51,407 nucleotides of DNA from Candidatus Aphodousia faecipullorum (lineage in GTDB: Bacteria; Pseudomonadota; Gammaproteobacteria; Burkholderiales; Burkholderiaceae_F), in NCBI GenBank assembly GCA_018714205.1, contig DVNR01000003.1, forward strand, positions 1 to 51,407, read 5' to 3'. Both the position numbers and the translations under genes were made by a program. Below the pieces are notes generated by a model that was given only the letters and a program-made list of their open reading frames with translations, did no database searches and was not told the origin of the DNA. Below, piece by piece: positions 1 through 8,317 of the stretch. Position 1 is the stretch's first letter. Each line of letters begins with the position of its first letter.

Positions 1-2
1 CT

Positions 3-197
3 GACATCAATGCTGCGACCAATATAGGTCGAAAAGAACTCGGGGATGAGTGGCTGAAACAGTTACTCGAACTCGATGGGGGCGTCTTAGTGGACACGCC
101 CGCCGTTGTACGAAATCTGCATGCAGGTGCGGATAGTCGTCAATGGCTAGAATTGGGGATACGTTCCCAAGAAATCGTGCACGTAAGTGCGCGGTAG
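3..197 (+). CDS. C-terminal fragment of an unrecognised protein
   Basis: The reading frame is open from the left edge of the window to a TAG stop at 195-197 and gives 64 residues of ordinary, mixed-composition protein ending in HVSAR. The gene begins outside the window, so its start and main domains are not visible. The fragment contains a GGVLVDTPAVVRNL stretch but I do not recognise the family. No clear terminator follows it. It is called coding because the frame is uninterrupted and its amino-acid composition looks natural; the function is unknown. Confidence 0.55.
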   Translation, partial: DINAATNIGRKELGDEWLKQLLELDGGVLVDTPAVVRNLHAGADSRQWLELGIRSQEIVHVSAR

Positions 198-523
198 TTC
201 ATTTTTGCCACTGATCGCCAGTCTAATCGATCGCCGAAATGACTTTGAGTATTGCCATTGCCCGTAGCTTTGAAAGTCACATGATCATTTCCCTAGTATG
301 AGGCATACCAACAGTAGAGTCTTATTTTCTAAATGGAGTGCAAGCGCAACCTTTTGGTTACTCTTTCCTCGGTGATTTTTTTCAAATTTTTTAGAAATGA
401 TGAGTAACGATATAATGTGAGGATCGCAAAGTTGTTGTAATACTTTGCTGTGTTATCTTGTCTAAAGCACCCAGAAACGTTTCCGACATGGGAATGTTGA
501 TTAGGAAAAAGGAATTTAAAATT
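198..523. other. Intergenic region with a candidate promoter
   Basis: No gene was seen in this stretch. A perfect TATAAT lies at 411-416, with only a weak T-rich -35 region about 17 bases upstream, giving a possible start near 423 and a leader of about 100 bases before the next gene. The leader can form a hairpin from GCAAAGT and ACTTTGC around 426-449. The rest shows no recognised element. Confidence 0.4.
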
Positions 524-901
524 ATGGCAGATCTCGATTCCATGAATGCTCAAATGGATGTCAACGCTTTGGTGCGTGAAGAAGTGGTAACGGATCGTAA
601 GATTGGATCCATTCGGGTACTCACTCCGATTACTGTGGATGGTATGCGTGACATGAATCGTGAAGTCATCTATTTGGGTGAAACACAGATTATGACGCAG
701 ATGGGACCGTTGCCAATTTCTTTTGAAATCAAGGCAAAGACTTTGGCTGAGGCGGTGAGCGGATATGCCGAGGCGGCAAAAGCCGGCGTTGAAGAGACGA
801 TTGCTAAGATCGAAGCGATGCGCCGTGAAGCGGCAACAAAAATTGTCACTCCTGGTGACGCTGGTTTTGCGGCAACCGCCAATAAAATTCAAATGCCTTA
901 A
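524..901 (+). CDS. Small cytoplasmic protein of unknown function
   Basis: This is a 125-residue protein beginning MADLDSMN. The start at 524 is chosen over earlier in-frame starts because a purine-rich ribosome binding site (AGGAAAAAGGAA) lies just upstream. There is no signal peptide or membrane segment. The middle is a mixed strand region (IGSIRVLTPITVDG), followed by an alanine- and glutamate-rich helix (about residues 70-108) that could be coiled coil. Its stop codon overlaps the start of the downstream kinase-like gene by one base (TAATG), which implies translational coupling and a shared role. I do not recognise the family. Confidence 0.75.
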   Translation: MADLDSMNAQMDVNALVREEVVTDRKIGSIRVLTPITVDGMRDMNREVIYLGETQIMTQMGPLPISFEIKAKTLAEAVSGYAEAAKAGVEETIAKIEAMRREAATKIVTPGDAGFAATANKIQMP

Positions 902-1590
902 TGTCAGTGATGCCAACCGTTCAGCCTTTCACCCGCGATGATTTGAAAAACGCCAAAATCCGTCTTTTGCGAGACGGACGATCGGCCAATGCGTGCGTTA
1001 GTTGTGTGACCATTGACGGACTGGATTGGACGCTTAAAGACTTCGCCGGGCGATCTTGGTGGGTCCGGACTTTTTTGGTTCCCTTTCTTCTAGGACACGA
1101 GTATCGCATCTTGTTGCGGCTTAAAGGGATTGAAGGGATTGCAAGTGATGCCTTTATGCTTGATCGCAACGCCTTGGCGATTCGGTTTTTGCCGGGAAGG
1201 CCATTGTCGACTCTAAAGCCGGAAGAGGTAAGTAGCGACTACCTAAAGGCGATGGAGACGCTGCTGACTCAGGTGCATTCACGCGCGGTGGTGCATCTGG
1301 ACACTCGGGGAACGGGCAATTGGTTGGTCTCTCCTCAAGGGCAGCCGCTTTTGATTGATTTTCAAGCTGGGTTAAGCACCCGGCACTTGCCTCGAGGCTT
1401 GCGGCACGTCTTGGAATTGATCGATATGAGCGGCGTCTATAAGAAGTGGCGTGAATGGCATCCGGAGACATTTGGAACAGAGCGGGAAACGCTTTGGCAA
1501 GAGGCGCAAAAATGGAGATCACGCTGGAAGCTCAAGGGTTACTTCGGTCTTAAGAAAAAGGCCGGGGACAATAAATTTGGATCTCAATAG
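901..1590 (+). CDS. RIO/WaaP-like small kinase (lipopolysaccharide kinase-type fold)
   Basis: This 229-residue protein has the skeleton of an atypical protein or sugar kinase. A possible ATP-binding lysine sits in WTLKDF (about residue 47), a helix-C glutamate in HEYRILLRL, a catalytic-loop-like HLDTRGTGNWLV (about 139-150) and a metal-binding DFQ motif in LLIDFQAG (about 157). This HxDxRxxN plus DF pattern is typical of RIO and Kdo/WaaP-type kinases. There are no membrane spans, so it should act at the cytoplasmic side. The substrate could be lipid A core sugar or a protein; the sequence does not decide. It is translationally coupled to the small unknown gene upstream, whose product may be its partner. 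Confidence 0.65.
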   Translation: MSVMPTVQPFTRDDLKNAKIRLLRDGRSANACVSCVTIDGLDWTLKDFAGRSWWVRTFLVPFLLGHEYRILLRLKGIEGIASDAFMLDRNALAIRFLPGRPLSTLKPEEVSSDYLKAMETLLTQVHSRAVVHLDTRGTGNWLVSPQGQPLLIDFQAGLSTRHLPRGLRHVLELIDMSGVYKKWREWHPETFGTERETLWQEAQKWRSRWKLKGYFGLKKKAGDNKFGSQ

Positions 1591-1602
1591 ATTTCATTAA
1601 CC

Positions 1603-1629
1603 GGGCAGCCGTCTTCGACTGCCCCTTTT
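1603..1629 (+). terminator. Rho-independent terminator after the kinase-like gene
   Basis: GGGCAG (1603-1608) pairs with CTGCCC (1619-1624) and is followed by CTTTT. It separates the two-gene unit from ettA, which begins 20 bases later. Confidence 0.6.
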
Positions 1630-1649
1630 ACAACGTTTATCAACCTTTT

Positions 1650-3314
1650 ATGGCTCAATACGTTTTCACAATGAATCGCGTGGGCAAAATTGTTCCGCCC
1701 AAGCGTCAAATTCTCAAAGATATTTCTTTATCGTTTTTCCCTGGCGCCAAAATTGGAGTTTTGGGATTAAACGGTGCGGGCAAGTCGACGCTATTGAAAA
1801 TTATGGCAGGTGTCGACACTGATATCGAGGGCGAAGCACTGCCAATGCCCGGTATCAAAATCGGATATTTGCCACAGGAGCCGCAATTAAATCCCGGGCA
1901 CACGGTTCGCCAAGCTGTCGAAGAGGGGATGAGTGAACTGTTAGACGCCCAAAAGCGCCTGGACGAAGTCTATGCGGCTTATGCCGATCCCGACGCTGAC
2001 TTCGACGCACTTGCGGCTGAACAGGCAAAGCTTGAAGCGATCATCAATGCGGCGGGAACCAATGCTGAAACTCAGATGGAAATTGCGGCTGACGCGCTCC
2101 GTTTGCCGCCATGGGACGCTAAAATCGAACACCTCTCCGGTGGCGAAAAGCGTCGAGTGGCACTATGCCGGTTGCTGCTTTCACATCCGGACATGTTGTT
2201 GCTTGACGAACCGACCAATCACTTGGATGCCGAAAGTGTGGAGTGGCTTGAGCAATTCTTGCATCGCTTCCCAGGCACGGTTGTCGCCGTCACTCACGAT
2301 CGCTACTTTTTAGACAACGCCGCGGAATGGATTTTGGAATTGGATCGTGGCGAAGGGATACCATGGAAAGGCAATTACTCTTCGTGGCTTGATCAAAAAG
2401 AAAAGCGTCTGGAAATTGAAAAGCGCCAAGAAGATGCCCGCATGAAAGCGATCAAGCATGAGTTGGAATGGGTTCGCCAAAATGCCAAAGGTCGCCAAGC
2501 AAAGAGTAAGGCTCGCTTGGCTCGCTTTGAAGAAATGTCTAGTTACGAGTACCAAGCTCGCAATGAAACAAATGAAATTTTCATTCCGGTCGCAGATCGT
2601 TTAGGCAACGATGTCATCAAGTTTGAGCATGTTAGCAAAGGATTCGGTGATCGACTCCTGATTGATGATTTGAGTTTTACCATTCCGCCCGGAGCGATTG
2701 TCGGTGTCATCGGACCCAATGGCGCAGGCAAATCCACTTTGTTTAAGATGATTTTGGGCAAGGAGACGCCTGATAGCGGCTCGATTTCCATCGGAAAAAC
2801 TGTCAAGATCAGCGCTGTGGATCAAATGCGTGATTCGTTGCCAAACGATAAGACCGCATGGGAAGCCGTAAGCGATGGTCAGGACATTTTGCAGGTTGGT
2901 AAATTCTCAATGCCTTCGCGTGCGTATCTCGGACGTTTCAATTTTAAGGGAGGAGATCAACAAAAGTTGGTTGGCGCCCTCTCCGGTGGAGAACGGGGTC
3001 GTTTGCATTTGGCTAAGACACTTTTAGCCGGCGGCAATGTTCTTTTACTTGACGAGCCGTCTAACGACCTGGATGTCGAAACACTGCGCGCTTTGGAAGA
3101 TGCCCTGTTGGAATTTGCCGGCTGCGCGATGGTGACCTCGCACGATCGTTGGTTCCTCGACCGTATCGCCACCCATATTTTGGCGTTTGAAGGGGATTCA
3201 AAAGTGGTGTTTTTCGACGGAAACTACACTGAATACGAAGCGGATAAAAAACGTCGCTTAGGCGAGGAAGCCGCCAAGCCCCACCGTTTGCGTTTTAAAC
3301 CACTCAAGCGTTAA
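1650..3314 (+). CDS. ettA: Energy-dependent translational throttle protein EttA (ABC-F ATPase)
   Basis: EttA is a soluble ABC-F protein that binds the ribosomal E site and gates entry into elongation according to the ATP/ADP ratio. The 554 residues match the family length. The N terminus MAQYVFTMNRVGK is family-typical and fixes the start although no Shine-Dalgarno is visible. Two ATPase domains are seen. The first has Walker A GLNGAGKS at 39-46, signature LSGGEKRR near 161 and LLLDEPTNHLD. The second has Walker A GPNGAGKS near 355, signature LSGGERGR near 445 and LLLDEPSNDLD. A charged linker of about residues 240-300, rich in Lys and Arg, corresponds to the tRNA-contacting arm. No transmembrane domains are present, which separates it from ABC transporters. 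Confidence 0.95.
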   Translation: MAQYVFTMNRVGKIVPPKRQILKDISLSFFPGAKIGVLGLNGAGKSTLLKIMAGVDTDIEGEALPMPGIKIGYLPQEPQLNPGHTVRQAVEEGMSELLDAQKRLDEVYAAYADPDADFDALAAEQAKLEAIINAAGTNAETQMEIAADALRLPPWDAKIEHLSGGEKRRVALCRLLLSHPDMLLLDEPTNHLDAESVEWLEQFLHRFPGTVVAVTHDRYFLDNAAEWILELDRGEGIPWKGNYSSWLDQKEKRLEIEKRQEDARMKAIKHELEWVRQNAKGRQAKSKARLARFEEMSSYEYQARNETNEIFIPVADRLGNDVIKFEHVSKGFGDRLLIDDLSFTIPPGAIVGVIGPNGAGKSTLFKMILGKETPDSGSISIGKTVKISAVDQMRDSLPNDKTAWEAVSDGQDILQVGKFSMPSRAYLGRFNFKGGDQQKLVGALSGGERGRLHLAKTLLAGGNVLLLDEPSNDLDVETLRALEDALLEFAGCAMVTSHDRWFLDRIATHILAFEGDSKVVFFDGNYTEYEADKKRRLGEEAAKPHRLRFKPLKR

Positions 3315-3331
3315 CGGATTGTTCTAACAAC

Positions 3332-3365
3332 AAGGGGACGAGCTTAAAAAGTTCGTCCCTTTGTG
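3332..3365 (+). terminator. Terminator hairpin after ettA
   Basis: A 14-base stem (3332-3345 with 3349-3362, including G-U pairs) with a three-base loop follows the ettA stop. It has only a short T-rich tail. Confidence 0.6.
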
Positions 3366-3504
3366 CCATCAAAGGCGGGTCTTTTTGTGCAGAGTCTCAA
3401 AAATATCCCGAAATCCAGTTTTCGATTAGACTTGAAAGGTCTTTTAGTGTGCCACTTCCTCTAGTGAGAGTGGATCTTTTGGGTTAATAATTACGGAGTT
3501 GCTC

Positions 3505-4014
3505 ATGGCCTATGTTGTACGTGAAAGTCAACCTGGTGACGCTACGTATGTTGCTGATTTACATCGGCGTCTTTACCCGGAAGAGTATGAATGGGGGCCC
3601 GCTTTCATTGCCTACGCTGAGAAAATTGCATTGGATTTTGAGTTGCGTCCTAAGAGTGATAAAGAAGCTTTGTGGATCGTAGAAGAAGTGCCTCAGGGAC
3701 AACGGGTTGGGTCCATCATGCTTTGTGCCACAGACGATCCCGAAGTGGGCCAACTCAGATTGCTTGCCGTGGAAAAGGCTCATCGCAGGCATGGTCTAGG
3801 TCGAAAACTTGTCAATGTATTGCTTGAAAAAGCTCGCGCTCTCGGATACAAAAAAATCATCCTGTGGACAGCGGCACCATTGGATTCCGCTATACGGCAA
3901 TATGAGCGTTTTGGTTTTAAAGTAGTGGAGTTGAGTGAAAACAACACGTGGCGTACAGACGGGGGAAAAGTAACAGAAATCAAAATGGAGTTGGATTTCT
4001 CAATGGGTTCGTAA
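3505..4014 (+). CDS. GNAT-family N-acetyltransferase
   Basis: This 169-residue protein transfers an acetyl group from acetyl-CoA to an unknown amine. The start at 3505 (MAYVVRES) follows a CGGAG ribosome binding site; the TTG two codons earlier lies too close to it. Acetyl-CoA binding is indicated by VEKAHRRHGLGRKLVNVLLEKA (about residues 90-111, with the R/Q-x-x-G-x-G/A loop in RHGLGRK), followed by a typical C-terminal strand/helix pattern, ALGYKKIILWTA and YERFGFKVVE. There is no signal peptide. The gene ends 65 bases before the preferred mnmC start, so the two may be co-transcribed. Its specific substrate cannot be told from the sequence. Confidence 0.85.
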   Translation: MAYVVRESQPGDATYVADLHRRLYPEEYEWGPAFIAYAEKIALDFELRPKSDKEALWIVEEVPQGQRVGSIMLCATDDPEVGQLRLLAVEKAHRRHGLGRKLVNVLLEKARALGYKKIILWTAAPLDSAIRQYERFGFKVVELSENNTWRTDGGKVTEIKMELDFSMGS

Positions 4015-4079
4015 GACCTAGTCTTAAGAACGGTGTGGAGAGCCGATTTCAGAGATTGGAACCGTCTAAAGTTAAGGTC

Positions 4080-6026
4080 ATGCTCGATAAAGTAACGCTT
4101 CAAGATCCGGCTAATGAAATTTCACTGGCTCAGATTGAACTAGTGGATGGGAAACCTTATTCTCCGATTTTTCAAGATATTTATGCAACACGAAGTGGTG
4201 CTTATGGTCAGGCGTGCGCTGTTTTTTTGGCTCAAGGAGAGATTGCGTCCCGTTGGGCTAACAAAAAAGCATTTTGTATTCTTGAAAACGGTTTCGGTCT
4301 CGGAACAAATTTTCTTGCGACGTTAAAGGCTTGGCGAGAAGACCCTAACCGACCAGAATGTTTGGATTATGTCAGTATAGAGCGCTTCCCTGCGAGCGCT
4401 GCAGAGATTGAGCGTTATGCAGCACCGGAGGTGCGTGATTACGCCAAGGAACTGGCCGCATCGTGGCCACAGCCACTACCCGGTTTCCATGTTTTGGAAT
4501 TTGATCATGGGCGAGTTCGGCTTACATTAATTTTTCATGATGCAAGAAAAATTGCGTCGGAATTGAGCTTAAATTATGACGCTTTGTTTCTTGACGGCTT
4601 TTCTCCATCGAAAAATCCCCAGATGTGGGAACCTCATCTTTTGATGTCTTTAGCTCGTTATGCAAAACCGCAAGCGACTGTGACAACATGGTGTACGGCC
4701 GGGGCGGTTAGGGCGACGCTTACTCGAGCGGGCTTTTTGCTGGAAAAGCTGGCAGGGTTCGGGGCAAAATCAGAGCGCCTGTTCGGTGTGATGAGGGCTT
4801 CAAGATCGCATGATCAAAGAGAGGCCTATAAAGGTGATGTCATTGTTATTGGCGCCGGCCTTGCTGGGAGCAACGTGGCATTTGAATTGTCTCGTCGTGG
4901 CGTTCCTGTCCGGGTAATTGATGAAGGGGCTGTGCCCGGATTTGGTGCGAGTGCGCTTGCTTGGGGGATTTTGCATCCGCACTTTAGTCGTGATGATAAC
5001 TTATTGTCACGACTGTCTCGCGAAGGATTTCTTGCAACTTGTAGACGTTTGGATGAGCTTGAGCGATCAGGGGCGGAGCTTTCGGTTCGTGATGGGTGTT
5101 TGCAAATGGCTCACACGGACGAAATTTACGCGCAATGGCAGGAGGCTGTCAGTAAATCGCTTCCGTTTAAGTTGCCTGAGAGCTATGCGCGCTTTTTAAC
5201 TGCTTCTCAAGCCAGCGAAGAGGCGGGGATTGGTTTAAAGCGGGGAGGGTGGTTTTTCCCTTATGCCGGTATGGTTCGAGTTGGCGCCTTTTGCCGAGCG
5301 TTGATTTCAGCCAGCCAAGTACCTTATCGAGGAAATACACGAGTTGAACGACTTGTGCGTCGGGCGGATAAATGGGCGCTTTATGGTCAGTTCGGAGAGT
5401 TGTTAGATGAAGCCAGCCACATTGTTTTAGCCAATGCCTGGCAGGCGCAGCGTTTGTTGCAAACCCACTATTTGACATTTGATTGCCTCCCAGGGCGCAT
5501 TACGCTCTTGAGGGATACCGATTTAGTTGGGTTAAAAATCCCAGTTAGTGGTGAAGGCTACATGACCCGAATGCCTGACGGTTTTTGCGGGGTTGGTGCC
5601 ACGTATGAATTGCCGAGAACGGGACTTTGGACAGAAAATCGAGCCCACGAAGAGAATTTATCCAAGCTGGAGAGACTACTACTGAATCAGCCTCAGGTTG
5701 TTGTCACGGGAGCTTACTGTGGGCAAAGAGCGTCAGGCTTGGGACGTTTGCCTTATGTTGGTCCGGTGTGCGACGAGTTGGCTTGGCTCAGCCGCTGGAA
5801 GAAAAATCCCTCTCAATACGATGAGGATTCATCTTTGAATTTTGAAGGACTTTGGCTTCATAGCGCTTTTGGTTCTCGTGGCGTGTCAATGACCACAAGA
5901 ACAAGTCAGATATTGGGTGCTTTGATAACCGGAAGTCCTGTGCCGGCAGAAAAATCCCTTTTAAAGGGAATAGGATCCGCTAGAGCTGTGATCCGATGGC
6001 TCAAGTCAAAGGAGAATGCCATCTAA
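4080..6026 (+). CDS. mnmC: Bifunctional tRNA modification enzyme MnmC
   Basis: MnmC completes the 5-methylaminomethyl-2-thiouridine modification at tRNA position 34. Its FAD domain removes the carboxymethyl group and its SAM domain methylates the product. The N-terminal methyltransferase domain (about 1-235) carries LENGFGLGTNFL for SAM binding and LDGFSPSKNPQMW. The C-terminal oxidoreductase domain (about 250-648) opens with the dinucleotide-binding VIGAGLAGSNVAFELSRRG and contains GASALAWGILHPHFS. At 648 residues it matches the fused enterobacterial type. The frame is open further upstream, overlapping the GNAT gene, but homologues begin near MLDKVTLQDP, so ATG 4080 is preferred; its ribosome binding site is weak. 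Confidence 0.93.
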   Translation: MLDKVTLQDPANEISLAQIELVDGKPYSPIFQDIYATRSGAYGQACAVFLAQGEIASRWANKKAFCILENGFGLGTNFLATLKAWREDPNRPECLDYVSIERFPASAAEIERYAAPEVRDYAKELAASWPQPLPGFHVLEFDHGRVRLTLIFHDARKIASELSLNYDALFLDGFSPSKNPQMWEPHLLMSLARYAKPQATVTTWCTAGAVRATLTRAGFLLEKLAGFGAKSERLFGVMRASRSHDQREAYKGDVIVIGAGLAGSNVAFELSRRGVPVRVIDEGAVPGFGASALAWGILHPHFSRDDNLLSRLSREGFLATCRRLDELERSGAELSVRDGCLQMAHTDEIYAQWQEAVSKSLPFKLPESYARFLTASQASEEAGIGLKRGGWFFPYAGMVRVGAFCRALISASQVPYRGNTRVERLVRRADKWALYGQFGELLDEASHIVLANAWQAQRLLQTHYLTFDCLPGRITLLRDTDLVGLKIPVSGEGYMTRMPDGFCGVGATYELPRTGLWTENRAHEENLSKLERLLLNQPQVVVTGAYCGQRASGLGRLPYVGPVCDELAWLSRWKKNPSQYDEDSSLNFEGLWLHSAFGSRGVSMTTRTSQILGALITGSPVPAEKSLLKGIGSARAVIRWLKSKENAI

Positions 6027-6260
6027 CAAGGATTGGCTGCTCTTAATTGAGAGACTTGTCAACGAGAAAAATTGAATCTATCAATTCTGAATCGATTCGA
6101 ACAAAAATTGACGATAGCCAAGCAATTGAAGGCTACCCTGCATAAGTAAAGATGCGTTTGGCTATCAGTGTGATATCAGAAAGATCAAAACTGAAGAGAT
6201 GTCCGATCAACCGCCTTGAGTAGGTGGTTTCAGCAACATCTCTTTATTGAAATTGTTAAA
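6027..6260. other. Structured intergenic region between mnmC and zapA; possible small RNA
   Basis: No gene is seen, but the region is rich in secondary structure. One hairpin closes with AGAGATGT (about 6195-6202) and ACATCTCT (about 6235-6242) around an inner 7-bp stem, which pairs fully on the plus strand if a G-U is allowed. Another perfect 9-bp pair, GATAGCCAA with TTGGCTATC (about 6113-6167), encloses a smaller stem. The stretch lies directly downstream of zapA, where many proteobacteria carry 6S RNA, but I could not match the 6S consensus, so this remains a candidate only. Confidence 0.35.
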
Positions 6261-6596
6261 TCAAGAGGGCTGATTTCCTTGCGTTTCGCCTGCAAGCGTG
6301 TTGTCGCACAAGGCGATCAAAGAATCCACTTCCGACTTGGAACGGTTCATTTCCTCGACGGCCCGTTTCATTTCTTCAACAGCCTGGCGTTGCACCAAAT
6401 TTTCATAAGCGATGCGCAAGGCTGCCAGGACAGCTACCGAATCGGGTGAAAATACTTTGCCGGGTTGATGAATTTCCTGCATATGGCGCTGAACCAACTC
6501 CGCACAAGCTCGCAGGTTAGCTTCTTCTTCAGGGGCGACCGCCAAGCGGTAATCACGCCCCATGATCGTTAAAGTCAGTGTATTTCGCACAGCCAT
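6261..6596 (-). CDS. zapA: Cell division protein ZapA
   Basis: ZapA is a small cytoplasmic protein that cross-links FtsZ protofilaments at the division ring. The protein is 111 residues. The N-terminal part (TLTIMGRDYRLAVAPEEEANL, about residues 6-26) is the family globular domain, and the C-terminal half (about 60-100) is a predicted coiled coil (RQAVEEMKRAVEEMNRSKSEV). ATG 6596 is preferred over an upstream TTG because GAGAG lies nine bases ahead. It follows the ZapB-like gene by 17 bases on the same strand, a pairing common in betaproteobacteria, so the two are likely co-transcribed. Confidence 0.9.
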   Translation of the reverse strand: MAVRNTLTLTIMGRDYRLAVAPEEEANLRACAELVQRHMQEIHQPGKVFSPDSVAVLAALRIAYENLVQRQAVEEMKRAVEEMNRSKSEVDSLIALCDNTLAGETQGNQPS

Positions 6597-6613
6597 AGTC
6601 AATCACTCTCTTA

Positions 6614-6847
6614 TTAGAAAGTCATCGTCGGGGCGTCGTTGTCAACAGTTTGTTGTGTCTTTTCAATGGAACGGATAAGCGCATCAAGTCGTTCGATGGC
6701 TTCTTGCGTTTCGGCTTTTGTCAAGCCTGCGTTCTCGTCCTTTTGGGCGATGATTGCTTGCAATTCCTTGTTTTGTTCGCGAAGATCATTGACTTCCTGA
6801 ATCAGTGCGCGAACGCGATCGGCTAAAAGTTCAAGCTGTTGTTGCAT
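6614..6847 (-). CDS. ZapB-like coiled-coil protein (TIGR02449-type)
   Basis: This is a 77-residue, almost entirely helical protein. Residues 1-65 are a heptad-rich coiled coil (QLELLADRVRALIQEVNDL, REQNKELQAII), followed by a short polar tail. Proteins of this type sit directly upstream of zapA in gamma- and betaproteobacteria and are thought to assist Z-ring assembly. ATG 6847 is chosen because AAGGA lies upstream at suitable spacing; the earlier in-frame TTG would abut the bamE stop. The divisome role is inferred from family and context. Confidence 0.8.
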   Translation of the reverse strand: MQQQLELLADRVRALIQEVNDLREQNKELQAIIAQKDENAGLTKAETQEAIERLDALIRSIEKTQQTVDNDAPTMTF

Positions 6848-6871
6848 CTTAGTACTATTCCTTTCGGACAA

Positions 6872-7384
6872 TTAAAGAGCGTTCTGCTCCACATCTTCTT
6901 GTGCTTTCTTTTCCGAGTCGATGACCGTCATCTGAGATTCATCGCCTTGGAAAACTTCATCGTTGCCCAGAATCATCTGGTCGGCTTGGGTTTCGTTCGG
7001 CAACGGATTGAATTCGTAGCGAGAAAGACGCCCTGTTTCGTCAAAATACACTGTCAGGCGGCGTCTTTCAATATCACCGAAACGTGGGTTCATATAATAG
7101 ACATAATCCCAACGGTTTTGGTGAAACATATCCCGCAAAAGCGGCACGCCCAGCAAAAATTGCACCTGTAGCTGTGTCATGCCGATGTGCAACTGATCCA
7201 CCATTTCTTTGGTGACCAAGTTACCCTGATGCATATCGGGTCTATAGGGATTAATTAGGGACGTGATGGCTTCGGTCGGTTGGAACCAATCCGTGAACGA
7301 ATCCCATTGGGACTCGATCTGGGCACAGCCCGTCAAACAAAGAGCGGCACCCATGGAGCCGGCCAGTACACATTTTTTAATCAT
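6872..7384 (-). CDS. bamE: Outer membrane assembly lipoprotein BamE
   Basis: BamE is a lipoprotein of the BAM complex that folds beta-barrel proteins into the outer membrane. The 170-residue precursor has a signal peptide with lipobox LTGC, giving lipidation at Cys20. The SmpA/OmlA domain follows (about residues 45-135). It is recognised by the family stretch VDQLHIGMTQLQVQFLLGVP and then RWDYVYYMNPRFGDIERRRL and VYFDETGRL. The C-terminal tail is acidic and probably disordered. The gene lies just ahead of the zapB-like/zapA pair. In many betaproteobacteria bamE lies back-to-back with fur; here a thioredoxin-fold gene is placed between them. Confidence 0.93.
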   Translation of the reverse strand: MIKKCVLAGSMGAALCLTGCAQIESQWDSFTDWFQPTEAITSLINPYRPDMHQGNLVTKEMVDQLHIGMTQLQVQFLLGVPLLRDMFHQNRWDYVYYMNPRFGDIERRRLTVYFDETGRLSRYEFNPLPNETQADQMILGNDEVFQGDESQMTVIDSEKKAQEDVEQNAL

Positions 7385-7574
7385 ACGTACATCAAAACAG
7401 TCGAAATTTTTGTGCTAGCGCATTGAAAACCCAAAAGACGCACGACACGAACCCAACTCGAACAGTCGAGCTACTTCATAACCCCGTAATGATAAACTAA
7501 TGTCAGCGCTTACGCCTAAAATTGAGTTAATTTTTTCAAATTTACGTGAATCGATATTCATTGTGGAGAACGCC

Positions 7575-8162
7575 ATGTTGACTTTCACACGTCGTCGTTC
7601 GCTCGGGACCGCTTTAGCTCTTTTATTTTCTACTGCCGTACCGGTAGCGCATGCAGATCCAGCGAATGTTCCGGTCATTTGGGACGGAAAGAAAATGTTT
7701 GAATCATTTCAAAATGAGGCAACCGGCATTTCGTCAAAGGGACCAGCGGGTCGTCCTAAAGCGTATGTCGCTTTTGACACTCAATGTCGTGACTGCTGGC
7801 ATTTGCACCGCAAGCTTGAACCCTTTCTGGATAAGATTGAGTTTGTATTTTGTCCGATTTCGTTTATGAATATTCACTCCGAGCCTCAAGCGACAACGAT
7901 TTTGATTGACAAGGACCCTCTGGCGAAACTTAACGAGCATTTTGAACATTTCAGCGACATTGATTTCCGGGGAATCCGTTACGGCAAAGTCGAAGATTTA
8001 CCTGTTGATGTTCGCGACAAAGTTTGGGTTAACACAAAACTGCACCGTCGGGCTGGTTGTCGCGCTGTTCCGTACGGCGTGTTTAAAAATTCCAAAGGTC
8101 AGTATTTGCCTTTCGATGAACGGCTGACCGTGGAGGAGTTAAAAACTCTCTTTGAACTTTGA
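7575..8162 (+). CDS. Periplasmic thioredoxin-fold (DsbC/DsbG-like) protein
   Basis: This 195-residue precursor has an N-terminal signal peptide (MLTFTRRRSLGTALALLF, ending near AHA at about residue 26). The mature part is a thioredoxin fold with a CRDC redox motif in FDTQCRDCWHLH (about residues 70-73) and a cis-proline region at RAVPYGVFKN, and it contains two further cysteines (FCPI and RAGC). This resembles the catalytic domain of DsbC/DsbG isomerases without the usual dimerisation domain. ATG 7575 is chosen for the GGAG seven bases upstream and because it exposes the signal peptide. It may act in periplasmic disulfide exchange; its partner is unknown. It sits between bamE and fur. Confidence 0.7.
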   Translation: MLTFTRRRSLGTALALLFSTAVPVAHADPANVPVIWDGKKMFESFQNEATGISSKGPAGRPKAYVAFDTQCRDCWHLHRKLEPFLDKIEFVFCPISFMNIHSEPQATTILIDKDPLAKLNEHFEHFSDIDFRGIRYGKVEDLPVDVRDKVWVNTKLHRRAGCRAVPYGVFKNSKGQYLPFDERLTVEELKTLFEL

Positions 8163-8317
8163 GTTTGGCTTCGGTTGCGAAGGTTAACAAAAAAACTTGA
8201 GATCAAAGCGTTTGTTGCTTTCTCTGCATGATAATATACGAGAGACCATCTATTTGAGCTCATATTGACGTTTGTGGTTTGTGCCGTTGACGGTCAATAT
8301 TGGTAAAGGTGAATGAA

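Noticed and set aside
329-916. A long minus-strand open frame (195 codons) opposite the first small gene
   Set aside because: It overlaps a better plus-strand gene with a good ribosome site and its translation has an unnatural composition rich in His, Asn and Phe.
3948-4079. N-terminal extension of mnmC
   Set aside because: It overlaps the GNAT gene and has no counterpart in MnmC proteins; ATG 4080 gives the expected N terminus.
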